Below are positions 20,339 to 29,681 of a stretch of DNA of 64,000 bases, piece by piece (the first letter of the stretch is position 1; each line of letters begins with the position of its first letter). Where the stretch lies: assembly GCF_014077625.1 (NCBI RefSeq), contig NZ_JACFXU010000014.1:496001-560000 (forward strand), in the 5' to 3' direction. This stretch comes from Sediminihaliea albiluteola (GTDB lineage Bacteria; Pseudomonadota; Gammaproteobacteria; Pseudomonadales; Halieaceae). The position numbers and the translations under genes were made by a program. The notes under the pieces were generated by a model that was not told the DNA's origin, searched no databases, and saw only the letters and a program-made list of their open reading frames with translations.

Positions 20339-22666
20339 TTAGAAGCTTTTAGTGAGTGTCACACCATAAGTGCGCGGGGGCATGTAGTACTCAGAAGTGA
20401 CTCCAGTAGGGTCGACAATTTGGTTCGACAGCAGCAGTTCGTCAGTCAGGTTCTTGCCCCATAGATCAACCGTAAAGCTACTATCTGGACTGACCCAGCT
20501 AAGCCCTGCATCTAACAAGCCCAGTGATTCTTGAGTCTCGCGTTTGCGGTTCTGCGGCCCCATAAAGTAATCATCTTTCCAGCTATAGGTCAGAGAAAAA
20601 TCCAGCTCCGAGCCATTACTTAGCGGCCAATTATAATTTCCGCTAAGGGTATAGGCCTGCTCGGGTGCGAAGGCTAAGTCATTGCCCGATAAATCGAGAC
20701 CATTGGCATTGATAAACTTATCGTAGCTAGCGTCGTTCCAGCTGTAGCTAGCACTGAGTGTCAAATTTTGCGTTGGCACAATATCGAATGATGCTTCGAC
20801 ACCCTTAGACTTCGCTTGCGCGTTCAGCAAGACAAGAAGGTAGCGGCTATTCAACTCAAAGACCTGCAGGTCTTCGTAGTCCATATCGTAATAGGACAGG
20901 TTGAACTGCATGCGGTTATTCCACCAGCTGGACTTCAAACCGACTTCAATGTTGGTCACAAATTCAGGGTCTACTGGCTGGGCAGCGACTGAAGGCAAGT
21001 TAGTCTGGGATTGAAACGCACCACTTTTATAACCTTCTGAATAGGTGGCGTAGAGCATCAAGTCATTAGTGGGCTGATAGGCTAATGACAGCTTTTGAGT
21101 CACTTTAGACCAAGAGTCATCTGCCGACACTGGTGCTGGGAAGCTCGGCAGTATCAAAGGCACACCAGCCGGTGTGGTGCCAAGCAAATCGATCGCATTC
21201 TGGGTGATGTCTTTTTTGTCTTCGGCCCAGCGCAAACCATAGGTCAAAGTGAATTGATCGTTGATAATCCAATCCACTTGGCCGTAGGTCGCGATACTCT
21301 TGGTCTTATTATCCTGGGTAAATAACACATCACCAATGGCCGCTAAACCTAGGCCCTGAAGCAGCGAACTGTACTGGGTATAGAACTCTTCCTCCCGCTC
21401 TACCTTTTCTTCCATGTAAAACACACCAGCTAGCCAGTTAAAGCGCTCATTCGAACCGGCCAGACGAATCTCTTGAGACCACTGCGAAGCATCTTCTTCG
21501 GCTGCATCGATGACGTTTTCAGGGCCGGTAAAGGAACCTGGTGGTAGTGGTACCCCAGGGGGCGAAGGGGCGTCGAGGTCAATCAGGGGCAAGCCCGTTA
21601 AATCATCAATAGCTTTGTACTCACTGGCGCGCCAGGCAGTAATTGAAGTTAATGATGACCAGCCCATGTCGTACTCAAGGCGCGCCATTAAGCCACTCAC
21701 TTCGCGCTTCTGACTCAAGTCAAACTGAGAGGCGCAGTTACGCTCATCGGCCCGGTAACGCTTTGACATAGCCCCTTCCCAAAAAGGCGCTAGTCCCGCT
21801 ATGGCTTTGTCGAGGTTGGCCAAGTGGCGGCAGGCACCGTTGCTCTTATCGCTGGAATGGTCAGCGCCAAGCAGTAACTCAGCGTCATCGCCAATATCAA
21901 ATAGTAACTGGCCACGCAGACTCCAGTTTTCTATGTCACCTATCGAGTCTCCGCCATTAGCAGCACCGATCGTGCGCTTAATAATTCTACTGTTTGATAA
22001 ATCGCCGGCAGTGGCCACCTCCCCAGGAGTGATCACGTTTTTGTCAAAACCGTCGCGCTCGCGCCAAGAGAACACTAACTTGCCCGCGGCGCTATCGCTC
22101 AGGGGACCACTCGCCAAACCCTGCAAGTGCAATAAGCTGTTGCTGCCAATGGAGCCACGCAAACGCAATTCTTTTTCTTCAGAAGGCCTTGAGGTGACCA
22201 TGTTAATGGCGCCACCATTGGTGTTCTTACCATAGAGTGTGCCCTGAGGGCCGCGCAGTATTTCAATCCGCTCTAAGTCGAACAAGTCAAAACCCACTCC
22301 GCCAGTGCGCCCGATATACACTTCATCGAGGAACATGCCCACTGCAGGGTCAGAGGCCGCCGAATCAGAGCTGTTGCCAATACCGCGGATATAAATACGA
22401 GGTTCACCCACGTTGAACTGACTAAAGCTCACGCCCGGTGTGCGAAAAGCGATGTCATTCAAGCCTTCGATTTTGCCCACTTCAATATCACTACCCGCTA
22501 GAGCCACTACCGAAAGGGGCACCTCTTGAATGCTTTGGGCACGCTTTTCTGCGGTGACCACCACCTCCTCAAGTTGCGGTGCCGCTACTGCAGTGGATTG
22601 AAATGCCAGCGCTAAAGGTAATAACGCAAAGGCAGGAATAACTGCCAGATGTTTAGGGTGGGTCAT
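20339..22666 (-). CDS. TonB-dependent outer-membrane receptor
   Basis: 775 residues. A signal peptide (LAVIPAFALLPLALAFQSTA) is followed by a TonB box region LEEVVVTAEKRAQSIQEVPL, a plug domain with RGPQGTLYGKNTNGGAINM, and a 22-strand-type barrel ending MPPRTYGVTLTKSF with a terminal phenylalanine. Such receptors import large or hydrophobic compounds using TonB energy. The plug motifs match the group common in sphingomonads and marine gammaproteobacteria, whose ligands are often not siderophores. The gene lies just downstream of a carotenoid oxygenase on the same strand, so both may serve one substrate. Confidence 0.92.
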   Translation of the reverse strand: MTHPKHLAVIPAFALLPLALAFQSTAVAAPQLEEVVVTAEKRAQSIQEVPLSVVALAGSDIEVGKIEGLNDIAFRTPGVSFSQFNVGEPRIYIRGIGNSSDSAASDPAVGMFLDEVYIGRTGGVGFDLFDLERIEILRGPQGTLYGKNTNGGAINMVTSRPSEEKELRLRGSIGSNSLLHLQGLASGPLSDSAAGKLVFSWRERDGFDKNVITPGEVATAGDLSNSRIIKRTIGAANGGDSIGDIENWSLRGQLLFDIGDDAELLLGADHSSDKSNGACRHLANLDKAIAGLAPFWEGAMSKRYRADERNCASQFDLSQKREVSGLMARLEYDMGWSSLTSITAWRASEYKAIDDLTGLPLIDLDAPSPPGVPLPPGSFTGPENVIDAAEEDASQWSQEIRLAGSNERFNWLAGVFYMEEKVEREEEFYTQYSSLLQGLGLAAIGDVLFTQDNKTKSIATYGQVDWIINDQFTLTYGLRWAEDKKDITQNAIDLLGTTPAGVPLILPSFPAPVSADDSWSKVTQKLSLAYQPTNDLMLYATYSEGYKSGAFQSQTNLPSVAAQPVDPEFVTNIEVGLKSSWWNNRMQFNLSYYDMDYEDLQVFELNSRYLLVLLNAQAKSKGVEASFDIVPTQNLTLSASYSWNDASYDKFINANGLDLSGNDLAFAPEQAYTLSGNYNWPLSNGSELDFSLTYSWKDDYFMGPQNRKRETQESLGLLDAGLSWVSPDSSFTVDLWGKNLTDELLLSNQIVDPTGVTSEYYMPPRTYGVTLTKSF

Positions 22667-22742
22667 AGAAGCCTCACTATCTATTATGTGTAATTAATTT
22701 TTAGGCTAGTAATCCAGCGTCAAAGCAAGCTGCCAAGCTCAT

Positions 22743-24266
22743 TCAACTTATTGCGTACAAATCTTCTCCAGGGGCCCAGGCCGCGTGAAAACCAAAGGGC
22801 ACACGATGTGGTAATTTCACTTTCGCTACGGGGCCGGCCTCTATATCTGCAGCATCAAATACCAAACAGTATGACTGCCAAGTATTGCTGTCTGTGGTCA
22901 GCGTAATGACATAGCCGTCGTCTTCAGCAGAATCGCTGGTCGCACCTATACGGGGTGCATATACCGCTTCGTTACCAAATACGCCCTTGCCATAATCCCA
23001 CTGCCAGCGCCGACCACTTTCATTGTCATATTTAACTAAGCCAGTAAAACGCAAGGTGTAGCCACCTTCGTGGTGCAGAGGGATGCGCTGGTGATAGGCG
23101 TAACGGCTCTTAATACCCATATATAAGGGATTGGTTTTATTGAACTCGGTATTGAGGTCATCGATATCACCCTCGCGGACCTCGCCAGTGCGCAAGTTGA
23201 AGCGCCAGCGATAGTTATTCGCCTCGAGGCGCATGTAAGCCAACATACTGGCTAACTCACCTTCACCGGGCTGTGCTTGTGGCATCGGATTAGTCGAGCG
23301 ACAGCCGTCCATAATCAACCAATCACCCTCTTCCCAGCAGTTGCTAGTGTGCAAGATGTAACAGGGCTCACACTCAAACCAGCGCACTTCTTGACCTGTA
23401 CCGTGGCGTGGGATGATGCCAAAGCGGGTCGGGATATCTCGGTGAAAAGTGAGTACGCGGTAGCCGTGCTGGCGCAGCACATTGACATCGTGGAAAAACG
23501 GTAGGTCATGCAGAATCGTGTAATTGCGGCTGACCCCAATATCGTGGGGTAGTCGCGGCCCAGGCAGTTCAATTTCCACCTCGTGCTGCAGCTCACCGCG
23601 GGCATTGGCCACTCCGTAAGTCATATAAGGCGGCTGATCGCCGTAATCAAAAAACAGTAGCTCACCGCTGTTCATATCTACTTTGGAGTGCGCAGACATA
23701 CGCCGCTGCGGCCTAGCAGACAAATCGAAGTAGCCTTTGGTAGAGAGATCCCCTGCGTCCACTCGATAGGGATCTCCGGCGTTGTACCACAGGCTCATTA
23801 AATCGCCGTTGTAAAAGAACACATCGGTATTGGAGGTGTCTTTAATGCCAAAGGGAGACAAGTTGTAATCAAAGGGGCCCATGACCCCGGGCGATACGGA
23901 GAAACCATCAGCCAGCTCCTTGCGCAAGGCCAATGTATCGACATAGCGATTGCGGTAAGTCGCAGTGCCATCGCGAAAATAAACGCCGTGAATCATGCCA
24001 TCGCCATCGAAGGGGTGATACCGGTTCTTCGGTTGATGGATTGGGTTGGGGCCATTGCGAAAGTAGGCGCCACTGAGATCCTTCGGCAACTCACCTTCCA
24101 CTGCCAAGCCACTGACATCTAGCTCATTAACTGTCGGCGCATACACGCCGTGCAGATAAGGATTGTCTAAACCATAGATCCAGGGCTGGGTATCAGCAAA
24201 CTCAGTGACCCCGCCAATGCATAGCTCTACCGAGGGAAACTCTGTGATGTTGCGAAGCGATTGCAT
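22743..24266 (-). CDS. Carotenoid oxygenase family dioxygenase
   Basis: 507 residues from the ATG at 24266, which has GGGAG six bases upstream; the frame continues to 24359 without a comparable site. The seven-bladed propeller family binds iron with four histidines, all visible: SAHSKVD (about H193), LPHDIGV (H241), ILHTSNCW (H306) and the terminal GFHAAW (H494). The family cleaves carotenoids, apocarotenoids or stilbene-type double bonds. The N-terminal FRNGPNPIHQP and HPFDGDGMIHG are typical. It is the first gene of a pair with the TonB receptor; the true substrate is not shown. Confidence 0.93.
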   Translation of the reverse strand: MQSLRNITEFPSVELCIGGVTEFADTQPWIYGLDNPYLHGVYAPTVNELDVSGLAVEGELPKDLSGAYFRNGPNPIHQPKNRYHPFDGDGMIHGVYFRDGTATYRNRYVDTLALRKELADGFSVSPGVMGPFDYNLSPFGIKDTSNTDVFFYNGDLMSLWYNAGDPYRVDAGDLSTKGYFDLSARPQRRMSAHSKVDMNSGELLFFDYGDQPPYMTYGVANARGELQHEVEIELPGPRLPHDIGVSRNYTILHDLPFFHDVNVLRQHGYRVLTFHRDIPTRFGIIPRHGTGQEVRWFECEPCYILHTSNCWEEGDWLIMDGCRSTNPMPQAQPGEGELASMLAYMRLEANNYRWRFNLRTGEVREGDIDDLNTEFNKTNPLYMGIKSRYAYHQRIPLHHEGGYTLRFTGLVKYDNESGRRWQWDYGKGVFGNEAVYAPRIGATSDSAEDDGYVITLTTDSNTWQSYCLVFDAADIEAGPVAKVKLPHRVPFGFHAAWAPGEDLYAIS

Positions 24267-24559
24267 GGACATCTCCCGTCTATCACTGCTTTCTCGCAGA
24301 CTTAGTTTTATTACGCAAGCAATGCAGGCACAAGTCTTTCCCAGGGATAAAACTTGCACGACTGCTAAGCAGCTTATAGTCTGTTTACAAAAGTGACAAG
24401 TTCTTTTGCGCGCGCTTCACTGCACCCCAACACAACTCGGTGAAGCACAGCAAGACCCAGCAGGAACTCGACCATTCAAAAGCAACTAAGCGCCTTGCCA
24501 TCGGAAAAACGCTGGGCTACCATTTTGGTCTTTTAATAAAAGTAATAGGTGTTCAGGCT
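24267..24559. promoter_or_regulatory. Divergent promoter region between the oxygenase and flavoprotein genes
   Basis: About 290 bases separate two divergent catabolic genes, so both promoters must lie here. A small dyad CTGCTAAGCAG at 24362-24372 is a possible operator. I see no confident -35/-10 pair. The region is noticeably more AT-rich near 24310-24400. Confidence 0.35.
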
Positions 24560-25474
24560 ATGCCAGAACGGCTTGCGAAGCTTCGCATTCCCGCCTTTCA
24601 AGCGCCGATGTTCCTGCTGTCTGGACCAGAGATGGTAATTGCCAGTTGCAAGGCGGGTATCGTAGGCAGCTTCCCCTCTATGAATGCGCGCAGCAGTGCT
24701 GATTTGGAGTCCTGGCTGAAACAAATCACCTCCGCCCTTACTCCCAGCGATGCACCCTGGGCGATAAACGTGATGATGCATCGCTCCAATATACGACGCG
24801 ACGACGATTTAGCTCTAGCACGCAAGTACCAAGCGCCGATCGTCATTTCCGCCTTGGGAAGCCCCAAAGATGCCGTAAAAAGCGTGCACAGCTACGGTGG
24901 TAAGATCTATGCCGACGTCATCAATGTCAGCTTTGCCCAAAAAGCTATTGCCGCTGGTGTTGACGGCTTAGTACTTGTCGCCGCAGGCGCTGGCGGCCAC
25001 ACTGGCCAACTATCGGCCTTTGCCTTCGTCGAAGAAGTGCGCCGTTTTTGGAGTGGCCCCATCGTTCTCGGGGGCGGCATTTCCTCGGGCCGTGCTATTC
25101 GCGCCGCCGAAGTACTCGGAGCTAATTACGCTTATTTAGGCACTCGCTTTATCGCCAGCCAAGAAAGTATGGCGGTAGATGACTATAAACAAATGGTCAT
25201 TGAGGCCAGTGCTGAAGATATTATTTGCTCCGACGCCCTCACCGGCGTCAAGGCCAACTGGCTGCGCAACAGTCTGCTGCAAGCTGGCTATGACCCCAGC
25301 AACATGCCCGACCCCGGCGCCATAGACATCACCCGCTCTGCCAGCGATGCCAAACGCTGGCGCGACGTATGGGCCGCCGGACAAGGAGTTGGCGCTATCG
25401 ATGCTTTAATGCCCATTGCTGATCTGGTCGAGCAACTTAGCCGTGAATATCAAGCCGCCTGCGAGGGCCCATAA
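24560..25474 (+). CDS. Nitronate monooxygenase family FMN protein
   Basis: 304 residues from the ATG at 24560 (MPERLAKLRIPAFQAPMF). It is a TIM-barrel flavoprotein of the nitronate monooxygenase (2-nitropropane dioxygenase) family. The proposed catalytic histidine lies in GAGGHTGQLS, and the FMN-binding loops VLGGGISSGRAIRAAEVLGA and YLGTRFIASQES are intact. Family members oxidise nitronates, but many in catabolic clusters probably act on other substrates or as FMN-dependent reductases. It is the first of four packed plus-strand genes: its stop at 25474 is one base before the next start. Confidence 0.88.
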   Translation: MPERLAKLRIPAFQAPMFLLSGPEMVIASCKAGIVGSFPSMNARSSADLESWLKQITSALTPSDAPWAINVMMHRSNIRRDDDLALARKYQAPIVISALGSPKDAVKSVHSYGGKIYADVINVSFAQKAIAAGVDGLVLVAAGAGGHTGQLSAFAFVEEVRRFWSGPIVLGGGISSGRAIRAAEVLGANYAYLGTRFIASQESMAVDDYKQMVIEASAEDIICSDALTGVKANWLRNSLLQAGYDPSNMPDPGAIDITRSASDAKRWRDVWAAGQGVGAIDALMPIADLVEQLSREYQAACEGP

Positions 25475-25475
25475 C

Positions 25476-27155
25476 ATGCAAACCAGCTCAGCAGAACGTA
25501 TTCGCGACCTGACCGAGCAAGGCTTTTGGGGCAGTGACACGCTGCATAGCCTGCTCGCCTCTTGGGTAAAGAAAGCGCCAGAACGCTTAGCGCTTGCGGA
25601 CCAGCCTAACAAAGCCGAACTCTGCGGCCTGCCCGCCCAGCGACTCAGCTTTGCCGAGCTGCAACAGTTTAGCGATCAGCTGGCTACAGAATTACTGCAA
25701 CAGGGTATCGGCGCAGATGACCGCCTACTTGTGCAGCTGCCCAATATCAGCGAGCTAGTGGCCTGCTACTATGCTTGCAGCAAAATCGGCGCCATTATTT
25801 CACCAATTCCAGTCCAGTACGGCGCTCATGAGCTAAAACAGTTTGCTGACGAACTACAGCCTGCCGCCGTCATTACACTCAGCGACTTCCGCGGCCAAGA
25901 CCTAGCAGCTCAAGCCCGTGAAGCGCTGCCTAACTACCCCGTGTGGGCACTTGGCGAAGACTTTGCTGCGGCAGGTCCGGGCCATGTATTTGACCCCGAG
26001 CCACTGGCCAAACACTTACAACAGCAGCGCTCTGACGCTAACGATATCGTAACCATCTGCTGGACTTCTGGCACCACCGGCAGCCCCAAAGGGGTACCGC
26101 GCTCACATAACATGTGGCTATCTATCGCTGAGTACACCATGGCCGCCGGTGACTACCGAGAAGGCGAAATACTGCTAGCTCCTTTTCCACTGATCAACAT
26201 GGCTGCTATCGGTGGATTTTTATTTCCCTCAGCCTTACTCGGCTGCTCCTTAATTTTGCATCACCCGATGGACCCGCCGCTCTACCTACGCCAGCTACAA
26301 GAAGAGGCGGTCACATTTACCATCGCACCACCAGCACTGCTCAATCAACTAGCACAGCAAACACAGCTCTGGGAGCAGTGTGACTTTAGCTCACTGCGTG
26401 CCTTCGGTTCAGGCTCGGTTCCTTTGTCGCCATCCATGATTGAAAAAATCGAAGGGCAATACGGCAAAGCCATCATTAACTTTTATGGTTCTAATGAGGG
26501 TATCAGCCTCTTTTCTACGCCAGCTACCGCCCCTAGCCCCGAGTATCGCGCCACCATGTTCCCAAGATTGGGGGTGGCTGGCATGCCTTGGCAGGACCGC
26601 GCCCACACAGCTACTACCACCCGGGTGATCGACCCTGAAAGTGGCCAAGAAATTACCACTGCAGGAGTTCCCGGCGAACTTTGCATCGCAGGACCGGCTG
26701 TATTTGATGGCTACCTAAACCATAACGGCGCAGGGGTGTTTACACCCGAGGGATTATTTCGCACTGGTGACCTAGTGGAGATATGCGGTGAACCGCCGAA
26801 CTACTACCGCATCGTCGGGCGCTGTAAAGACATCATCAATCGCGGCGGTATGAAAATTTCACCGAGCGAGATCGACACATTACTGGAGGGCCACCCCGAC
26901 CTAGCCGAGGCCGCGGTCTGCGCTTACCCCGACCCGGTGCTGGAGGAAAGGGTCTGCGCCTGCATTGTGCCGGCAGCCGGTCGCGAGGCGCCCGATCTAG
27001 AGGCTTTATGCGCATGGCTGCTAGAACGTGGCATAGCCAAATTCAAACTACCTGAACGACTGGAAGTACTTGATGCCCTGCCCCGCAATCCGGTGGGCAA
27101 AGTCGTTCGAGGACAATTACAAGCTGTGGTGATGGCCCCAGGAGAAAACTCGTGA
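25476..27155 (+). CDS. Acyl-CoA synthetase (AMP-binding, class I ligase)
   Basis: 559 residues. All core motifs of adenylate-forming ligases are visible: TSGTTGSPKGVPRSH, FYGSNEG, LFRTGDLVE, the hinge region GGMKISPSEID, and the C-terminal lysine in PRNPVGKVVRG. It activates a carboxylic acid to its CoA thioester through an acyl-adenylate. Being followed directly by two thiolases, it should feed a beta-oxidation-type route. The start ATG at 25476 follows the flavoprotein stop by one base, and its own stop overlaps the next gene by four bases. Confidence 0.92.
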   Translation: MQTSSAERIRDLTEQGFWGSDTLHSLLASWVKKAPERLALADQPNKAELCGLPAQRLSFAELQQFSDQLATELLQQGIGADDRLLVQLPNISELVACYYACSKIGAIISPIPVQYGAHELKQFADELQPAAVITLSDFRGQDLAAQAREALPNYPVWALGEDFAAAGPGHVFDPEPLAKHLQQQRSDANDIVTICWTSGTTGSPKGVPRSHNMWLSIAEYTMAAGDYREGEILLAPFPLINMAAIGGFLFPSALLGCSLILHHPMDPPLYLRQLQEEAVTFTIAPPALLNQLAQQTQLWEQCDFSSLRAFGSGSVPLSPSMIEKIEGQYGKAIINFYGSNEGISLFSTPATAPSPEYRATMFPRLGVAGMPWQDRAHTATTTRVIDPESGQEITTAGVPGELCIAGPAVFDGYLNHNGAGVFTPEGLFRTGDLVEICGEPPNYYRIVGRCKDIINRGGMKISPSEIDTLLEGHPDLAEAAVCAYPDPVLEERVCACIVPAAGREAPDLEALCAWLLERGIAKFKLPERLEVLDALPRNPVGKVVRGQLQAVVMAPGENS

Positions 27156-28384
27156 GTACTGTCTACATACTGGGCGGCGCCCAAACTGATTTCGCCCGCA
27201 ACTGGGCCCGCGAAGGCCTCGAAATTTACGACATGTTCGCCGAGGTGCTGCAAGCAGGAGTGGCCGACGCCAATATCGAGCCCGAACAAATTGATGTTGG
27301 CCACGTAGGTAATTTTGTTGGCGACCTATTTAGCCGCCAAGGCTTGATCGGGGGATTCTTTGCCGAGGTATACCCTGAACTGAATGGCATAGCTAGCTCA
27401 AGGCATGAGGCAGCCTGCGCCTCTGGCTCCATGGCTATGCTGGCAGCGATGCGTGACATCGAAGCTGGACACTACCACTGCGCTGCCGTGGTGGGTTTGG
27501 AGATGATGCGCAATGTCGATGGTAAAACGGGCGCCGAATACCTCGGTGCTGCTGCATGGCAAGGCCACGAAGCCACCGACTGCGACTTCCCTTGGCCCCA
27601 CCTCTTTGATCGCATCACTGAGGAGTATGACCAACGCTATGGCCTACGCAGTGAACACCTAGCGCGGATCGCGGAAATCAATTTCGCCAATGCCAAAAAT
27701 AATAGCCTGGCGCAAAGCCGTAACTGGCAGTTCCCCCCGGGCTGCTTCAGTGAAGACGATCAATTAAACCCAGTGATTGAAGGCCGGGTACGGAAAATGG
27801 ATTGTGGCCAGATCACCGATGGCGCGGCCTGTGTAATACTCGCCTCAGAAACTGTCGCCGCTCAACATGCCACCCGCAATGGCTTAAAGCTTGCAGATAT
27901 ACCCCGCATCAAAGGCTGGGGGCACCGCTCAGCACCGATTTTGCTAGAGCACAAGCTGCAGCTCAGCCAAGGTCAACCGCTGATTTTCCCCCATGTCCAC
28001 GACACACTGCAGGACGCTTTGCAGCGTGCCAAATTCAAGGCAGTCACTGACCTAGACGGGCTCGAAACCCACGACTGCTTTTCGGTCACTGAATACATGG
28101 CCATAGATCACAGTGGATTAACCGCTCCCGGCGAAAGCTGGAAGGCCATCGAAGAAGGTCGCATCACTACCGATGGCGACTTCCCGATCAATCCCAGTGG
28201 CGGACTCATCGGTCTGGGCCACCCAGTGGGTGCCACGGGAGTCCGCATGGCGCTGGATTGTGCTCGACAAGTGAGCGGTCGCGCCCAGGGCTACCAACTC
28301 GCCAAGGCGCGCAATATGGCCACCTTTAACCTCGGTGGCAGCGCCACCACTTGCGCCAGTTTGATCATTGGAGTGGGAGCATGA
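27152..28384 (+). CDS. SCP2-type thiolase (lipid-transfer-type acyltransferase)
   Basis: 410 residues, GTG start overlapping the ligase stop as GTGA. The nucleophile lies in ACASGSMA (C89). The motif THDCFSVTEYMAID carries HDCF in place of NEAF, which marks SCP2-type thiolases, and GLGHPVGATG supplies the second catalytic histidine. The C-terminal NLGGSATTCAS is typical of the same group. These enzymes often cleave branched or sterol side-chain-like beta-ketoacyl-CoAs. It is coupled to the ligase before and the thiolase after. Confidence 0.9.
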   Translation: MSTVYILGGAQTDFARNWAREGLEIYDMFAEVLQAGVADANIEPEQIDVGHVGNFVGDLFSRQGLIGGFFAEVYPELNGIASSRHEAACASGSMAMLAAMRDIEAGHYHCAAVVGLEMMRNVDGKTGAEYLGAAAWQGHEATDCDFPWPHLFDRITEEYDQRYGLRSEHLARIAEINFANAKNNSLAQSRNWQFPPGCFSEDDQLNPVIEGRVRKMDCGQITDGAACVILASETVAAQHATRNGLKLADIPRIKGWGHRSAPILLEHKLQLSQGQPLIFPHVHDTLQDALQRAKFKAVTDLDGLETHDCFSVTEYMAIDHSGLTAPGESWKAIEEGRITTDGDFPINPSGGLIGLGHPVGATGVRMALDCARQVSGRAQGYQLAKARNMATFNLGGSATTCASLIIGVGA

Positions 28385-29580
28385 ATGAGGCGCTAATTTA
28401 CGACGCTATCCGCAGCCCACGGGGTCGCGCTAAAGACAGTGGCGGCTTACACAATTTAACCCCGCAAGAACTGCTGTCACAGCTCTATGCAGCACTTGCT
28501 GAGCGCAGTGGCTACAGCCCCAAACAAATCGATGATGTGATATTGGGTTGCGCCACCCAGCACGGCGAGCAGGCCGGCAATATTGCCAAGAGCTCTACCC
28601 TCTATGCTGGCTGGCCGCAGTGGGTGCCGGGTATGACCATTAACCGCTATTGCTCCTCGGGCATCGATGCAGTGGCATTGGCCGGCCTCAAAGTGCAAGC
28701 TGGCGCCAGCGCTGTCATTGCTGGCGGGGTGGAAATGATGTCTCGGGTGCCCATGCTGTCAGATGATGCTCGAGCATTTAAAGACCCCGCTTTTGCTGCC
28801 CGCTGCCAAATGCTCATGATGGGCAATGGAGCAGATTTAATTGCCAGTCTGCAGGGTGTTAGTCGCGAACAAGCAGATGCGATCGCCATAGCTAGCCAGC
28901 GACGCGCCGCACAAGCCAGAGAGGCCGGTTATTTCAGCTCTATCATTCCCATCACCCTAAGCGATGGCACAGTCTGTGAGCAAGACGAGTGCATTCGCCC
29001 CGCCACCACTGAACAAGACTTAGCCGCTATGGCGCCAGTCTTTGCCTCAGCGGGTGCCGCCGGCGTCGATGCCTACCAACTCGCTGCTCATCCAAGGCTT
29101 AAAGAAATTAGCCACATCCACACCGCGGGTAACTCCCCGGCCATGGCAGATGGGGCCGCGGTCGTGCTCGTCGCTGGGCAGCGCTTTGCTCAAGCTACGG
29201 GCCGCAAAGCCCGGGCTAAAATTGTAGCGAGTAACACCGTAGCCGCCGATCCAACTCAAGTACTAAGTGGCTGCGTCGAAGCGGTGCGAGCACTACTGGC
29301 AAGAGAAAAGCTACAAGCAGCGGATATCGACCTGTTTGAAATTCACGAGGCCTTCGCCGCCACCTCTGTGATGGCCATGCAGGAACTGCATATCAGTGAA
29401 GACAAGCTCAACGTCAACGGTGGTGTTATTGCACTAGGGCACCCAATGGGTGCTACTGGGGCAATGATGCTTGGCAGCTTACTAGATGAACTCGAGCGCC
29501 GTAATTTACAGCGCGGAATAGTTTCCGCAGCGGGTGCTGCCGGCAGCGGCAGTGCGCTCTTGATTGAGCGGCTCGACTGA
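28381..29580 (+). CDS. Thiolase family acetyl-CoA C-acetyltransferase, lacking the second catalytic Cys
   Basis: 399 residues from the ATG at 28381, overlapping the previous stop as ATGA. The nucleophilic cysteine is in NRYCSSGIDA (C91); HEAF replaces NEAF, as in trifunctional-enzyme-type thiolases; GHPMGATGAMML gives the histidine. The usual C-terminal CxGGG motif, whose cysteine acts as acid/base, is replaced by SAAGAAGSGSALLIERL: alanine stands where the cysteine is expected. The enzyme may be altered in mechanism or substrate. Likely the last gene of this four-gene operon. Confidence 0.88.
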   Translation: MNEALIYDAIRSPRGRAKDSGGLHNLTPQELLSQLYAALAERSGYSPKQIDDVILGCATQHGEQAGNIAKSSTLYAGWPQWVPGMTINRYCSSGIDAVALAGLKVQAGASAVIAGGVEMMSRVPMLSDDARAFKDPAFAARCQMLMMGNGADLIASLQGVSREQADAIAIASQRRAAQAREAGYFSSIIPITLSDGTVCEQDECIRPATTEQDLAAMAPVFASAGAAGVDAYQLAAHPRLKEISHIHTAGNSPAMADGAAVVLVAGQRFAQATGRKARAKIVASNTVAADPTQVLSGCVEAVRALLAREKLQAADIDLFEIHEAFAATSVMAMQELHISEDKLNVNGGVIALGHPMGATGAMMLGSLLDELERRNLQRGIVSAAGAAGSGSALLIERLD

Positions 29581-29624
29581 GGCCAAGCTCAAACGCTTAG
29601 CAAGATTAAATGCGCAGGCTAAAA

Positions 29625-29655
29625 CAACAAGGCGGCCGAGTGGGCCGCCTTGTTG
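29625..29655. terminator. Strong bidirectional terminator between two convergent fatty-acid operons
   Basis: A perfect 13-base stem (CAACAAGGCGGCC at 29625-29637, complement at 29643-29655) closes a five-base loop. Four As just before it form a T tail for the minus strand. It lies between the stops of the plus-strand thiolase and the minus-strand multifunctional protein. Confidence 0.8.
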
Positions 29656-29681
29656 CTATCACACTAAAGCAACAGCAGTGC

